A DNA stretch of 64,000 nt from Hyphomicrobiales bacterium (lineage in GTDB: Bacteria; Pseudomonadota; Alphaproteobacteria; Rhizobiales; Ancalomicrobiaceae): the NCBI GenBank assembly GCA_021286855.1, contig JAJTBO010000001.1, positions 248,001-312,000 on the forward strand, given 5' to 3'. The notes under the pieces are model-generated. The model was not told the origin of the DNA. It saw only the letters and a program-made list of their open reading frames with translations, and searched no databases. Below, piece by piece: positions 15,430 through 27,219 of the stretch (positions are counted from its first letter, which is position 1; each line of letters starts with the position of its first letter). Position numbers and translations under genes: made by a program.

Positions 15430-16773
15430 ATGCGTCTGAGTGATTGGCTCTCCCGTTCGAAAGAGACCCGCAGCGGCTTCGCCCGCCGCGTCGGTCTGTC
15501 GCCGGCCGCCGTCACCGCGCTCTGCAACGATCCCGCCGTCTGGGTCTCGCGCGACACCGCCGAGAAGATCGCCGCCGCCACCCGCGGCGCGGTGACCCCG
15601 GACGACTTTCTCGGGCTCGACCGCCGGTCGAAGGCCCATGAGGAGACGATGATGAACCAGTCCCGCGTCGCCGCAGCCCTCCGCGCCTTCGAGCGCGGCG
15701 AGATCGTGGTCGTCACCGACGACGACGACCGCGAGAACGAAGGCGATCTGATCGTCGCCGCCGTCCACGCGACGCCCGAGAAGCTCGCCTTCATCGTCCG
15801 CCACACCTCCGGCATCGTCTGCACGCCGATCCCGCGCGATCTCGCCCGCAAGCTCCACCTGGAGCCGATGATCGCCGCCAACGACGCCCCGCTCGGCACC
15901 GCCTTCACGGTGACGATCGACTATCGCCACGGCCTGACCACCGGCATCTCGGCCGAAGAGCGCTGCAACACCGCCCGGGCGCTGGCCAATCCCAACGTCG
16001 GCCCGACCGACTTCGTCCGCCCCGGCCACGTCTTCCCACTGATCGCCAAGGACGGCGGCGTGCTCATGCGCTCCGGCCACACCGAGGCCGCGGTCGATCT
16101 GTGCAAGCTCGCCGGCCTGCCGCCGGTCGGCGTCATCTGCGAGCTGGTCAACGACGACGGCACCGTCAAGCGCGGCCCGGACGTCGCCAAGTTCGCCGAG
16201 GAGCACGGCCTGGAGATCGTCTCGGTCGCCGACCTCATCGCCTATCGCCAGAGGAACGAGCGCTTGGTCGAGCGCGTCGGCGAATTCGACGTCGACACCG
16301 CCGCCGGCCGCGCCCGCGCCATCTCCTATTCGACCCCCTTCGACCCGATGCAGCACGTCGCGATCGTCTTCGGCGACATCCGCGACGGCCGTTCGGTGCC
16401 GGTCCGCCTGCACCTCGAGAGCGTCGTCGACGACGTCTTCGGCAAGGCCCAGCCGCTCGACCGGTTGATGGATCGCATGGCCAAGGAAGGTCGCGGCGTC
16501 GTCGTCTATCTGCGCGAGGGCTCGGTCGGCGTCGCCAAGCCGGCGCGCGAGGCCGAGAAGGGCGTCGACCCGCTCGCCGCCGCCGAGATCGAGGCGCACG
16601 CCTCCGCCTCCCATCGCGCCGAGAACTGGCGCGAGATCGGCATCGGCGCGCAGATCCTGAGGGATCTCGGCGTCTCGTCGATCCGCCTGATCTCCTCGAA
16701 GGAGCGCCGTTACGTCGGCCTCGAAGGCTTCGGCATCGCCATCGAGGGCACCGAGACGCTGGAGCGCTGCTGA
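15430..16773 (+). CDS. ribB: HTH domain fused to 3,4-dihydroxy-2-butanone-4-phosphate synthase with degenerate GTP-cyclohydrolase-II-like tail
   Basis: A 447-residue protein. Residues 1-62 form a Cro/YdaS-like helix-turn-helix (FARRVGLSPAAVTALCNDP). Residues about 75-290 are RibB, making the four-carbon precursor of riboflavin from ribulose 5-phosphate, with the acidic DDDDRENEGDL motif and RSGHTEAAVDL. The C-terminal third resembles GTP cyclohydrolase II but lacks the three zinc cysteines (family GSLRCDCG replaced by DVFGKAQPL), so it is probably inactive. A good Shine-Dalgarno (GAGGAGACG) precedes an internal ATG pair at 15649/15652, so a shorter RibB-only product starting there is possible; the upstream ATG at 15430 has a weak ribosome site. 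Confidence 0.88.
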   Translation: MRLSDWLSRSKETRSGFARRVGLSPAAVTALCNDPAVWVSRDTAEKIAAATRGAVTPDDFLGLDRRSKAHEETMMNQSRVAAALRAFERGEIVVVTDDDDRENEGDLIVAAVHATPEKLAFIVRHTSGIVCTPIPRDLARKLHLEPMIAANDAPLGTAFTVTIDYRHGLTTGISAEERCNTARALANPNVGPTDFVRPGHVFPLIAKDGGVLMRSGHTEAAVDLCKLAGLPPVGVICELVNDDGTVKRGPDVAKFAEEHGLEIVSVADLIAYRQRNERLVERVGEFDVDTAAGRARAISYSTPFDPMQHVAIVFGDIRDGRSVPVRLHLESVVDDVFGKAQPLDRLMDRMAKEGRGVVVYLREGSVGVAKPAREAEKGVDPLAAAEIEAHASASHRAENWREIGIGAQILRDLGVSSIRLISSKERRYVGLEGFGIAIEGTETLERC

Positions 16774-17474
16774 TGAGCGATCTGCCCCCAGCCGCCCCCG
16801 ACATGGAAGCGGACGTCGACGTCCTCGCCCCCGGCACGATCGTCGCCATCGTCGATCCGCTCTGCGGCTGGTGTTGGGGCGCGGCCCCGGCGCTCGCCCG
16901 CATCGCCGAGAGCCCGATCGTCCGCCTCGAGATCCTCGCTTCTGGCCTGTTCATCGGCGGTCGGCCGATGACCCCCGACTTCGCCGACTACGCCTGGAAG
17001 AACGACTGCCGGATCCGCGATCTGACCGGCCAGACCTTCTCCGAAGCCTATCGCGAGCAGGTGCTCGGCAATTTCGACACGACCTTCGACAGCGGCCCGG
17101 CGACCCTCGCCTTCGCCGCCGTGCAGCTGGCCGAGCCGGACAAGGCGATGCGCGCTCTCCATGCGCTGCAGGCGGCGCGCTGGGTCGACGGCCGCGACGT
17201 CACGGCGGATGCCGTCTGCGCCGAAGTGCTGCGCGAGATCGGCTGCGCCGAGGAGACGGTCGCCGCCTACCTCGCCGAGGACGAAACCGTCATCGACCTG
17301 CTCAACCAGCGCGCCGCGCTCGCCCGCGAACTGATGACCCATGTCGAGGCGCGCGGCGTGCCGACGTTGCTGCGCATCGTCGAGGGCGGCGTCGAGAAGA
17401 TCGACGGACGCCTGCTCTTCGAGGACGCGGCCAACATCCTGGTCCACGTCGCGCCGCCCGCCGGCGCGGCCTGA
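16773..17474 (+). CDS. DsbA-family thioredoxin-fold protein
   Basis: A 233-residue cytosolic (no signal peptide) DsbA/FrnE-like protein. Cys31 and Cys34 form the CGWC active site within VDPLCGWCWG, followed by the inserted helical domain and a C-terminal GVPTLLRI cis-Pro segment (VEARGVPTLL). The ATG shares its A with the TGA of the RibB gene (TGATG), implying translational coupling. Likely a thiol-disulfide oxidoreductase or isomerase; partner unknown. Confidence 0.85.
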   Translation: MSDLPPAAPDMEADVDVLAPGTIVAIVDPLCGWCWGAAPALARIAESPIVRLEILASGLFIGGRPMTPDFADYAWKNDCRIRDLTGQTFSEAYREQVLGNFDTTFDSGPATLAFAAVQLAEPDKAMRALHALQAARWVDGRDVTADAVCAEVLREIGCAEETVAAYLAEDETVIDLLNQRAALARELMTHVEARGVPTLLRIVEGGVEKIDGRLLFEDAANILVHVAPPAGAA

Positions 17475-17480
17475 TCCCGA

Positions 17481-17593
17481 GCTCGCGAAGTTTCGACCTG
17501 TTCGAAACTTCGTGAGCGAAGGCAAGCCCGAACGGGCGTCGGCCGGTCAGGCCGTAACGCTCATGAAACTCGGACGAGTCCGAATTTCATGAG
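17481..17593. terminator. Cluster of three hairpins between convergent genes
   Basis: Arm 17481-17495 pairs with 17503-17517 (15 bp, one G:U). GCCCG/CGGGC at 17526-17537 is a small stem. 17560-17575 pairs with 17578-17593 (about 15 bp, one G:U). They fill the space between the DsbA-family gene (+) and the UPF0178 gene (-), as expected of a bidirectional terminator, although no long T-run follows. Confidence 0.6.
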
Positions 17594-17607
17594 CCGAGTA
17601 TGAGGTC

Positions 17608-18108
17608 TCAGCGCCTAGGGCCAGGTCCCGATCCGGGCGAGGCGAGATCGCGCATCGCCCGCCGCGCCTCCCGGTCGAGCGCCTGCAGGAAGGCTTGGCG
17701 CTGCTTCGGACCGAACGGCGCCGGCCCGCTCGTCGACATCCCCGCCGAGCGCAGATCCTCCATAAGATCTCGGGTGGCGAGCGCCATGCCGATCGAGCCG
17801 GCGTCGAACACCCGCCCCGACGGCGCGACGACCCGCGCCCCGGTCTTCACGCAGCGATCGGCGAGCGGCACGTCGGCGGTGACCACCACCGCGCCCGCTC
17901 CGGCCCGTTCGGCGATCCAATCGTCGGCGACGTTCGGCCCCGCCGGCACGACAACCCGTTCGACGAGCGGATCATCGGGTAAGCGCATCCAAGAGTTGGA
18001 GACAAAGAAAGTCTTCGCCTGCATCCGGCCGGCGACCCGAAGAACTTCATCTTTCACCGGACAGGCGTCGGCGTCGATGTAGAATACCAGTGTCGTAATT
18101 TCTGACAT
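17608..18108 (-). CDS. UPF0178 (YaiI/YqxD, DUF188) family protein
   Basis: A 166-residue protein with the family hallmarks YIDADACPVK at the N-terminus, TADVPLADRC in the middle and FGPKQRQAF near the end. The fold is PIN/NYN-like with an acidic cluster suggesting metal-dependent nuclease activity, though the cellular role is unknown. The ATG at 18108 was chosen because family members start just before the FYIDADACP strand; ATGs at 18126 and 18147 are in frame. Confidence 0.88.
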   Translation of the reverse strand: MSEITTLVFYIDADACPVKDEVLRVAGRMQAKTFFVSNSWMRLPDDPLVERVVVPAGPNVADDWIAERAGAGAVVVTADVPLADRCVKTGARVVAPSGRVFDAGSIGMALATRDLMEDLRSAGMSTSGPAPFGPKQRQAFLQALDREARRAMRDLASPGSGPGPRR

Positions 18109-18248
18109 GCTGTCATAATTCCCCATATTACGTAACGTCACTTTCAAAATATGGATAAGGTGGCGAATTTTTCTCCAGACTCGGAAACCGAACGTTAATC
18201 ACGGTGGCGCTCCATTCTGACAGTCGAGAATTCCGGAGCGAAACGACC

Positions 18249-20210
18249 ATGCATCTCAAGAAGCGTCTCCTCATCGGCGTCGGGACCGGCATGGCGACGG
18301 CTGCGGCCGTCTGCGTCGCCGCCGGGATCTGGTTCGTCTCCAATCTCATCGAAGACAACGTCTCTCGACAGCTCGACACCGGCTCGCGCCAGTTCACCGC
18401 CGAGATCAAGGCGCAGGGCGACCGCGCCCTTTCGCTGTCGCGTTTCGTCGCCGCGGTGCCGAGCTTCAACGCCGCCTTCGCGGCCGGCGACCGCAAGACC
18501 CTCGCCGACCTGCTCGCGCCGACCTTCGACGCCTTGAAGACCGACGGCATCGAGCAGTTCCAGTATCATCTGGCGCCGGCGACGTCCTTCCTGCGCGTCC
18601 ACAAGCCCTCGAAGTTCGGCGACGACCTCTCCTCCTTCCGCCACACCGTGGTCGAGGCGAACGGCGCGTCCAAGGAAGTGACCGGTCTCGAGAGCGGCGT
18701 CGCCGGCATCGGCATCCGCGCCGTCGTGCCGGTCGTGCACGACAAGAAGAAGGTCGGCACGGTCGAATTCGGCCTCGCCTTCGGCAAGGACTTCGTCCAC
18801 GACTTCGCCGCGCGCACCGGCACCAAGGTCGCGCTGCTGCTCGACGAGAGCGCGCCCGGCAAGACGGGCCCCAACCTGCTCGCCTCCAACTTCCCCGAGA
18901 GTTTCGATCTCTCGCCGGCCCACCTGACCGGGATCGGCGGCGAGGCGAGCCGCATCGGCGATTTCGAGATCGAGGGACGACACTGGTCGCTCGCCGACCA
19001 ACCGCTCGTCGACTATTCCGGCAAGCGCATCGGCACGGTGCTGCTCGGCGTCGATCGTTCGGCGCTCGAAGTGGTCCGGTTCAACGCGAACATGGTCTTC
19101 TCCGCGCTCGCCGGCCTGCTTCTCCTCGGCGGCGGCGCCATGATCTGGTGGTTGAACCGTGAAGTCGGCGCGCCGGTCGTTCGTCTCACCGACGCGGTCG
19201 CCCGCATCACCGGCGGCGACCTCGATACGCCCACGCCCAAGACCTCCGGCATCGACGAGCTCGCCGCGCTCGGCCGCGCCGTCGATTCGTTGAAGGCGGC
19301 GCTCGCCGCTCAGGTCGCCGGCGAGATCGCCGCGCGCCGCGAAGAAGAGGAGCGATCCGACCGGATCCGCCGCCGCGACGAGCGCACCCGCGCCTTCGAA
19401 GGCAAGATCGGCGGCGTCCTCTCCGCCATGACGGATGCGGCGCGCCGCATGGAGGCGACCGCCGGCGCCATGCGCGAGGTCTCCGAACGCACCACCAACC
19501 GCTCGCGGGCCGCCGTCGCCGACGCCGAGACCACCTCCGGCAACGTCGGCGCCGTCGCCGCCGCGACGGAAGAGCTGGCGAGTTCGGTGCGCGAGATCCA
19601 GCGTCGCGTCGATCACTCCGCCGAGATCGCCGGCCGAGCCCTCGACGAGGCCGCCCGCACCGACGAGGTCGTCCGCACGCTGGCGACCAGCGGCGACGAG
19701 ATCGGCAAGGTCGTCGACCTGATCAACTCGATCGCCGGTCAGACCAATCTGCTCGCCCTCAACGCCACCATCGAAGCGGCGCGGGCCGGCGAGGCCGGCA
19801 AGGGCTTCGCCATCGTCGCCGCCGAGGTGAAGTCGCTCGCCAACGAGACGACCCGCGCCACCGAGGCGATCGCCGGTCAGGTCTCCCACATCCAGGAGGA
19901 GACCCACCGCGTCGTCACGGCGATCGGCTCGATCGGCTCGATCATCCGCGAGCTGACCCAGCTGTCGCGCGACATGGCGCAGGTGATGAGCGATCAGGAG
20001 GTCGCGACCCAGGAGATCGCCGGCAACATCCAGCGCGCCGCCGGCGGCGCCCGCACCCTCTCCGACGTGGTCGAGGCGGTCCAGGTCGACGCCGCCGCCA
20101 CCGATCGCACCGCCGAAGGCGTCATCGCCTCGGCGCAGGAGGTGACCCACTTCCGCGAGGCGCTCGATCGCGAGATCCGCGACTACATCGACGATCTGAA
20201 GCGGGCCTGA
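18249..20210 (+). CDS. Methyl-accepting chemotaxis protein with periplasmic Cache-type sensor
   Basis: A 653-residue chemoreceptor: TM1 at about residues 7-27, a periplasmic domain of about 250 residues resembling double-Cache ([40 protein letters not shown]), TM2 ([19 protein letters not shown]), a HAMP domain, and the cytoplasmic signalling hairpin with the tip segment [22 protein letters not shown] at 18249 follows an AGCGAAACGACC stretch; the upstream in-frame codon adds an unlikely leader. No che genes are nearby, so it presumably feeds a chemotaxis system elsewhere. The Cache_3-like fold often binds organic acids, but the ligand here is unknown. Confidence 0.92.
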   Translation: MHLKKRLLIGVGTGMATAAAVCVAAGIWFVSNLIEDNVSRQLDTGSRQFTAEIKAQGDRALSLSRFVAAVPSFNAAFAAGDRKTLADLLAPTFDALKTDGIEQFQYHLAPATSFLRVHKPSKFGDDLSSFRHTVVEANGASKEVTGLESGVAGIGIRAVVPVVHDKKKVGTVEFGLAFGKDFVHDFAARTGTKVALLLDESAPGKTGPNLLASNFPESFDLSPAHLTGIGGEASRIGDFEIEGRHWSLADQPLVDYSGKRIGTVLLGVDRSALEVVRFNANMVFSALAGLLLLGGGAMIWWLNREVGAPVVRLTDAVARITGGDLDTPTPKTSGIDELAALGRAVDSLKAALAAQVAGEIAARREEEERSDRIRRRDERTRAFEGKIGGVLSAMTDAARRMEATAGAMREVSERTTNRSRAAVADAETTSGNVGAVAAATEELASSVREIQRRVDHSAEIAGRALDEAARTDEVVRTLATSGDEIGKVVDLINSIAGQTNLLALNATIEAARAGEAGKGFAIVAAEVKSLANETTRATEAIAGQVSHIQEETHRVVTAIGSIGSIIRELTQLSRDMAQVMSDQEVATQEIAGNIQRAAGGARTLSDVVEAVQVDAAATDRTAEGVIASAQEVTHFREALDREIRDYIDDLKRA

Positions 20211-20218
20211 GGCCCGCT

Positions 20219-21538
20219 TCACACCACCACCGGCTGGCGCTCGAAGCCTTCCGAGCCGAACGCCCGGAGATAGCGCGCGATCTCCTCGGCCGGGCCCATC
20301 GCCTTCTCCGGATTGTCGGAGAGCTTCACCGCCGGCCGGCCGTCGGCGGCGACCACCTTGCAGACGATCGAGATCGGCTCGAGGTTCGGATGGCTGCCCG
20401 CCGGCGCGCAGGCCGTGAAGTCGTTGGTCAGATGCGTGCCCCAGCCGAAGGAGAACCGGCATCGCCCGTCGAGATGGCGCGCCGTCGCCTCGATCGTGTC
20501 GATGTCCATCCCGTCGGAGAGGACCATGAGCTTGTCGCGCGGGTCGCGGCCGCGCGCCACCCACCAGTCGATGATCTCGTCGGCCGCCTCGATCGGCGGC
20601 TTGCTGTCGGGACGCGCGCCCTTCCAGTCGGCGACCCAGTCGGGCGCGTCGCGCAGGAAGGCGGTGGTGCCGAAGGCGTCGGGCAGGAACACCAGCAGAT
20701 TGCCGTGATACATCCGCGCCCAGTCCTCCAGGACGCGATAGGGCGCCTGCCGCAACTCCGCGTCGTCGCGGGCGAGCGCCGCATAGACCATCGGTAGTTC
20801 GTGAGCGTTGGTGCCGATCGCCTCCAGCGCCGAATCCATCGCCATCTTGACGTTCGACGTGCCGAGGAAGCTCGAGCCGAGCCCCTCCTTCAGCGCTTCG
20901 ACGCACCATTTCTGCCACAGGAACCCGTGCCGTCGCCGCGTCCCGAATTCGGCGATCGGCACCATTCCGATCTCGCGTTCGAGCGCGCGCAGCCGTTCGA
21001 TCTTGGCCCACACCTTGGCCTTGGCGCGGGCGTAGAGCACGTCGAGCTCGAAGCGGTTCATCCCCTTCATCGCCGCGCGGGCTCTGAGCTCGTTGACGAT
21101 GGCCAGCGCCGGGATCTCCCACATCGAGGTCTCCGCCCAGGTCCCCTCGAAGGTCAGTTCGTACTGACCGTCCTCGGTGCGGCGAAGATCGTAGTCGGGC
21201 AGGCGAAACCGGCCGAGCCAGTCGAGGAAGTCGGCGGAGAAGATCTGGCGCACGCCGTAGAACGTGTTGCCGGCGAGCCAGATCAGCTCGTTCTTCTGAA
21301 ACCGGACGGTGCGGGCGTGGTCGAGCTGGTCGCGCAGCTCGCGCTCGTCGATCACCTCGGCGAGCCGGACCGAGCGGGTCCGGTTGACCAGCCCGAAGGT
21401 CGCCTCCGTGGTCGGCGCGACCTTGCGGATCAACTGCACCATCAGGAACTTGTAGAAGTCCGTGTCGAGGAGCGTCCGCACGATCGGGTCGATGCGGAAG
21501 CCGTGGTCGTAGACGCGGGTGGCGATGTCGAGGGTCAT
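20219..21538 (-). CDS. pncB: Nicotinate phosphoribosyltransferase
   Basis: A 439-residue PncB, which makes nicotinate mononucleotide from nicotinate and PRPP in NAD salvage. The N-terminal [14 protein letters not shown], the central [11 protein letters not shown] and GTSNVKMAM segments, and [22 protein letters not shown] in the phosphate-binding half are family signatures. Full length, ATG at 21538. Convergent with the chemoreceptor gene. The Nudix-like regulator at 1777-2772 is a candidate repressor. Confidence 0.95.
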   Translation of the reverse strand: MTLDIATRVYDHGFRIDPIVRTLLDTDFYKFLMVQLIRKVAPTTEATFGLVNRTRSVRLAEVIDERELRDQLDHARTVRFQKNELIWLAGNTFYGVRQIFSADFLDWLGRFRLPDYDLRRTEDGQYELTFEGTWAETSMWEIPALAIVNELRARAAMKGMNRFELDVLYARAKAKVWAKIERLRALEREIGMVPIAEFGTRRRHGFLWQKWCVEALKEGLGSSFLGTSNVKMAMDSALEAIGTNAHELPMVYAALARDDAELRQAPYRVLEDWARMYHGNLLVFLPDAFGTTAFLRDAPDWVADWKGARPDSKPPIEAADEIIDWWVARGRDPRDKLMVLSDGMDIDTIEATARHLDGRCRFSFGWGTHLTNDFTACAPAGSHPNLEPISIVCKVVAADGRPAVKLSDNPEKAMGPAEEIARYLRAFGSEGFERQPVVV

Positions 21539-21596
21539 GGCGCGAGCATGGCCTGCGACCTTCGTCGATGCAATCGCCTCCCGCGCAGACCTCGTC

Positions 21597-21815
21597 TCAG
21601 GCGGCGAGATCCGTCCACTTCACGACATGGTCGACGTGTTTCGGTTTGCCGCCGACCTTCTTCACCGCCTCGATGACGTCGTCGAGCGTCAGGCCCGCCG
21701 GGACGCCCTCGATCTCGTAGACGATCGCCCCGCCGTTGGTGAGCCCGGCCTCGGCGTTCTTCAGCGCCTTCGTCACCGCCCCTTCGTAGGCGACCTTGAC
21801 CATGTGAACCGCCAT
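21597..21815 (-). CDS. Small conserved-looking protein, 72 residues
   Basis: A compact alpha/beta 72-residue protein starting [14 protein letters not shown] and ending VVKWTDLAA, with a central [21 protein letters not shown] strong ribosome site (GGGGGAAGAG directly before ATG at 21815) supports translation. No family recognised; the strand-helix-strand pattern suggests a small ligand- or RNA-binding fold. It lies 58 bases upstream of pncB on the same strand and may be co-transcribed with it. Confidence 0.7.
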   Translation of the reverse strand: MAVHMVKVAYEGAVTKALKNAEAGLTNGGAIVYEIEGVPAGLTLDDVIEAVKKVGGKPKHVDHVVKWTDLAA

Positions 21816-21976
21816 CTCTTCCCCCTGTTCGATGCGACGCGCCGGTCGCGACCGCGACCGACCCGCGTCGGAAACCGCACACCGGACCGACCCGGCATGC
21901 CGACGGATGGCCACGGAGCAATCGCCGTGCCGAGAGCCGGGTTCCTCGTCGACCGGCTCTCGGCTAGACTGACGCC

Positions 21977-22147
21977 ATGAACGACGCCTCGCCCCCGCAC
22001 CGCGACGACGCCCTGCCGCGCCTTCTGCCGATCGTCGGCCTGCCGGTCCTCGCCGGTCTGGTGGCGATCGCCGTCTGGGCCTGGGCGCGCTTCGGCCAGG
22101 GCGTCTTCTTCGACACCATCGTCGGCGGGATCGGATCGTGCCTGTGA
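21977..22147 (+). CDS. Small single-span membrane protein, 56 residues
   Basis: MNDASPPHRDD, then one hydrophobic helix (about residues 16-36, LPIVGLPVLAGLVAIAVWAW), then a short tail ending GGIGSCL. It ends 13 bases before tlyA and is probably in the same transcript. No clear Shine-Dalgarno. No family known. Supported by a well-formed helix and position rather than homology. Confidence 0.5.
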   Translation: MNDASPPHRDDALPRLLPIVGLPVLAGLVAIAVWAWARFGQGVFFDTIVGGIGSCL

Positions 22148-22160
22148 TCGGACCGACCCG

Positions 22161-22901
22161 ATGAGCCGCAAACGCCTCGACGTCGCCCTCGTCGACCGCG
22201 GCCTCTTCGCCACCCGGGCGCGGGCCCGCGACGCGGTGGCGCGCGGCACGGTCCGGGTCGACGGCCGCGTCGAGACCCGCCCCGCCGCGCCGGTCGGCGA
22301 CGACGCCCGCCTCGACATCGACGATCCCGCCGCGGCCTGGGTCTCCCGCGCCGCCCTGAAGCTCCTCGGCGCGCTCGACGATTTCGCGCTGTCGCCGGAA
22401 GGTTGCGAGGCGCTCGACGTCGGCGCCTCGACCGGCGGTTTCACCGAGGTGCTCCTCGCCCGCGGCGCGGCGCGCGTCACGGCGATCGACGTCGGCCATG
22501 GCCAGCTCGCGCCGCGCCTCGCCGCCGATCCGCGCGTCGTCTCGATCGAAGGGCTCAACGCCCGCGATCTCGCCGCCGAACACCTGCCGGCGCCGCCCGA
22601 CTTCCTCGTCGCCGACGTCAGTTTCATCTCGCTGACCCTCGCCCTGCCGCCGGCGTTGGCGCTGGCCGCCGCGAAGGCGACCGGCGTCTTCCTGGTCAAG
22701 CCGCAGTTCGAGGTCGGCCGCGAGGCCGTCGGCAAGGGCGGGCTGGTCCGCGACGAAGCGGCCTGCGAAGCCGCCGTCGAGCGAATCGCCGCCTTCCTCG
22801 AGGCGGCCGGTTGGTCGGTCGTCGGCCGCGCCGAGGCGGTGATCGCCGGCTCCGACGGCAACCGCGAACGCGTCCTCGTGGCGCGGAAAGCTGGGAGTTG
22901 A
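22161..22901 (+). CDS. tlyA: TlyA-family rRNA (cytidine-2'-O)-methyltransferase
   Basis: A 246-residue protein: an S4 RNA-binding domain (residues about 1-60, KRLDVALVDRGLFATRARA), then an FtsJ-type methyltransferase with the SAM motif LDVGASTGGFTEVLL (about 88-102) and catalytic KPQFEVG. TlyA proteins 2'-O-methylate 16S C1409 and, in some species, 23S C1920, affecting capreomycin sensitivity. In many Rhizobiales it follows dxs; here dxs is 18 kb away. Confidence 0.93.
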   Translation: MSRKRLDVALVDRGLFATRARARDAVARGTVRVDGRVETRPAAPVGDDARLDIDDPAAAWVSRAALKLLGALDDFALSPEGCEALDVGASTGGFTEVLLARGAARVTAIDVGHGQLAPRLAADPRVVSIEGLNARDLAAEHLPAPPDFLVADVSFISLTLALPPALALAAAKATGVFLVKPQFEVGREAVGKGGLVRDEAACEAAVERIAAFLEAAGWSVVGRAEAVIAGSDGNRERVLVARKAGS

Positions 22902-22985
22902 GGCGAACGTCCGTGTTCGCCCTCTCGCATCGCGCGTCCGAATGAGGCAAAAGGACGCCCAAACGAAACCCCGAGGACGACACCC

Positions 22986-24293
22986 GTGACCGACGTCGCC
23001 GACGACGCCCCGACCTTGACGGTCGCCATCACCGACATCGCCCACAAGGGCGACGGCGTCGCCGTCTGGGAGACCGAGGCGGGCGAAAAGAAGCTCTTCG
23101 TCGGCGGCGCGCTGCCCGGCGAGATCGTCCGCGTCGTCGTCGAGGGCGAGGGCGTCAACGAACGCGGCCGCGTCGTCGAACTGGTGGTCGGCAGCCCCGA
23201 TCGCGTCGAGCCGGCCTGTCCGGTCTTCGACCGCTGCGGCGGCTGCTCGCTGCAGCATTGGGATCAAGCCCCCTATCTCGCCTGGAAGCGCGCCCAGGTG
23301 CGCGCCGCCTTCGCCGATCGCGGTCTCGACGTCGAGGTCGCCGAGCCGATCGCCACCGGCCCGGCCTCGCGTCGCCGCGCGGTGATCGCCGTGCAGAGGA
23401 AGACCGGCGCGCCGGTGGTCGGCTTCCGAGCCCGCCTGTCGCACGAGGTGATCGACGGCTCCGGCTGTCTGGTCGTCGGCCCGCGCATCCGCGCCGCCAT
23501 GCCCAAGCTGGTCAAGATCTCGCATCTGCTCGACTTCGCCGCCAAGGGCGCGATCTTCACCGTGATCGACACCGAGACCGGCCTCGACGTCTCGGTCGCC
23601 GAGGCCAAACTCCCCGAGTCCCGCCGCCAGCAGGCGCTCGCCATGGCGCTCGAACTCGGCTTCGCCCGCTTTTCGATCGAACGCGAGATCGTCGTCGAGG
23701 CGCGCGCGCCGGTCGTCCGCTTCGGCGGCGTCGCGGTGATGCCGCCGCCCGGCGCCTTCCTCCAGGCCGTCGCCGAGGCCGAGGAGGCGATGGCCCGCCT
23801 CGTCGAGGCGGCGGTCGAGGCGGCGCTCGCCGCCCGCCCGAAGCGCGCCAAGGGCCCGCCCAAGGTCGCCGACCTCTTCACCGGCTGCGGCGCCTTCGCG
23901 CTGCGCCTCGCCCATCTCGTCCAGGTCCACGCGGTGGAGAGCGAGCGCTTCGCCCTCGACGCCCTGTCCTTCGCCGCGCGTCACACGCAAGGGCTGAAGC
24001 CGGTCTCGGTCGAGGCGCGCGATCTCTATCGCCGCCCGCTGATGGCGAAGGAACTGTCGGCCTACGACGCGGTGGTGATCGACCCGCCTCGCGACGGCGC
24101 CGCGCCGCAGTTCAAGGAACTGGCGAAGTCGGAGGTGAAGACCATCGTCGCCATCTCCTGCAACCCGGCGACGCTCGCCCGCGACGCCCGCTATCTGATC
24201 GACGCCGGTTGGACGATGGGCGAGGTCACCCCGATCGACCAGTTCCTGTGGTCGCACCACGTCGAGGCGGTGGTGGTGTTCAGGAAGGCGTGA
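22986..24293 (+). CDS. Class I SAM-dependent RNA methyltransferase, RlmD/TrmA family
   Basis: A 435-residue 5-methyluridine methyltransferase. An N-terminal TRAM-like domain is followed by the iron-sulfur cysteines in CPVFDRCGGC plus a later GSGC, the SAM motif ADLFTGCGAFALRL, IDPPRDGA, and the nucleophile motif ISCNPATLARD. Members methylate U1939 or U747 of 23S rRNA, or tRNA U54; which of these applies cannot be decided from sequence alone. Start GTG at 22986. It follows tlyA by 84 bases, an arrangement seen in other Rhizobiales. Confidence 0.9.
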   Translation: MTDVADDAPTLTVAITDIAHKGDGVAVWETEAGEKKLFVGGALPGEIVRVVVEGEGVNERGRVVELVVGSPDRVEPACPVFDRCGGCSLQHWDQAPYLAWKRAQVRAAFADRGLDVEVAEPIATGPASRRRAVIAVQRKTGAPVVGFRARLSHEVIDGSGCLVVGPRIRAAMPKLVKISHLLDFAAKGAIFTVIDTETGLDVSVAEAKLPESRRQQALAMALELGFARFSIEREIVVEARAPVVRFGGVAVMPPPGAFLQAVAEAEEAMARLVEAAVEAALAARPKRAKGPPKVADLFTGCGAFALRLAHLVQVHAVESERFALDALSFAARHTQGLKPVSVEARDLYRRPLMAKELSAYDAVVIDPPRDGAAPQFKELAKSEVKTIVAISCNPATLARDARYLIDAGWTMGEVTPIDQFLWSHHVEAVVVFRKA

Positions 24294-24304
24294 GGCGAGG
24301 GGCG

Positions 24305-24432
24305 TGCGCGATGCTTCGAGACGCGGGCCGAAGGCCCGCTCTTCAGCATGAGGCGCTTTTCATATTTGATACAAACACATACGCCTCATGGTGAGGAGAG
24401 CCCGCAGGGCTCGTCTCGAACCATCGCGCACC
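24305..24432 (+). repeat. Palindromic intergenic repeat, copy 2
   Basis: About 128 bp, an imperfect palindrome. The outer arms run from TGCGCGATG-TTCGAGACG to CGTCTCGAACCATCGCGCA. Each arm contains its own small hairpin (GCGGGCC-GGCCCGC; GAGCCC-GGGCTC). CATGAGGCG/CGCCTCATGGTGAGGAG flank an AT-rich core of about 30 bases. Its plus strand matches the minus strand of copy 3, including the AT-rich core. Confidence 0.85.
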
Positions 24433-24549
24433 TGCTGCACCCGTCGCAATCGCCATCGTCTCGAGACGCCGCCGCCGTCCGAAGACTCCGGATGCGGAAA
24501 GGGCGGCGTCGCCGCCGCCCTCCATCGTCTACGAACGGTCGAGCCGTCT

Positions 24550-27219
<2,670 letters not shown>

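Noticed and set aside
18195..21122. A 975-codon minus-strand frame over the chemoreceptor and pncB
   Set aside because: Composition is Gly/Asp/Arg/Ala low-complexity and both real genes have clear family motifs in other frames.
21539..21596. Possible regulator binding palindrome upstream of pncB for the Nudix-like regulator
   Set aside because: No inverted repeat of convincing length was seen, and no matching motif upstream of the regulator cluster.
21597..24260. An 887-codon minus-strand frame across tlyA and the RlmD-like gene
   Set aside because: Only its last 72 codons (21597-21815) look like a real protein. The rest is an antisense shadow of two well-supported genes.
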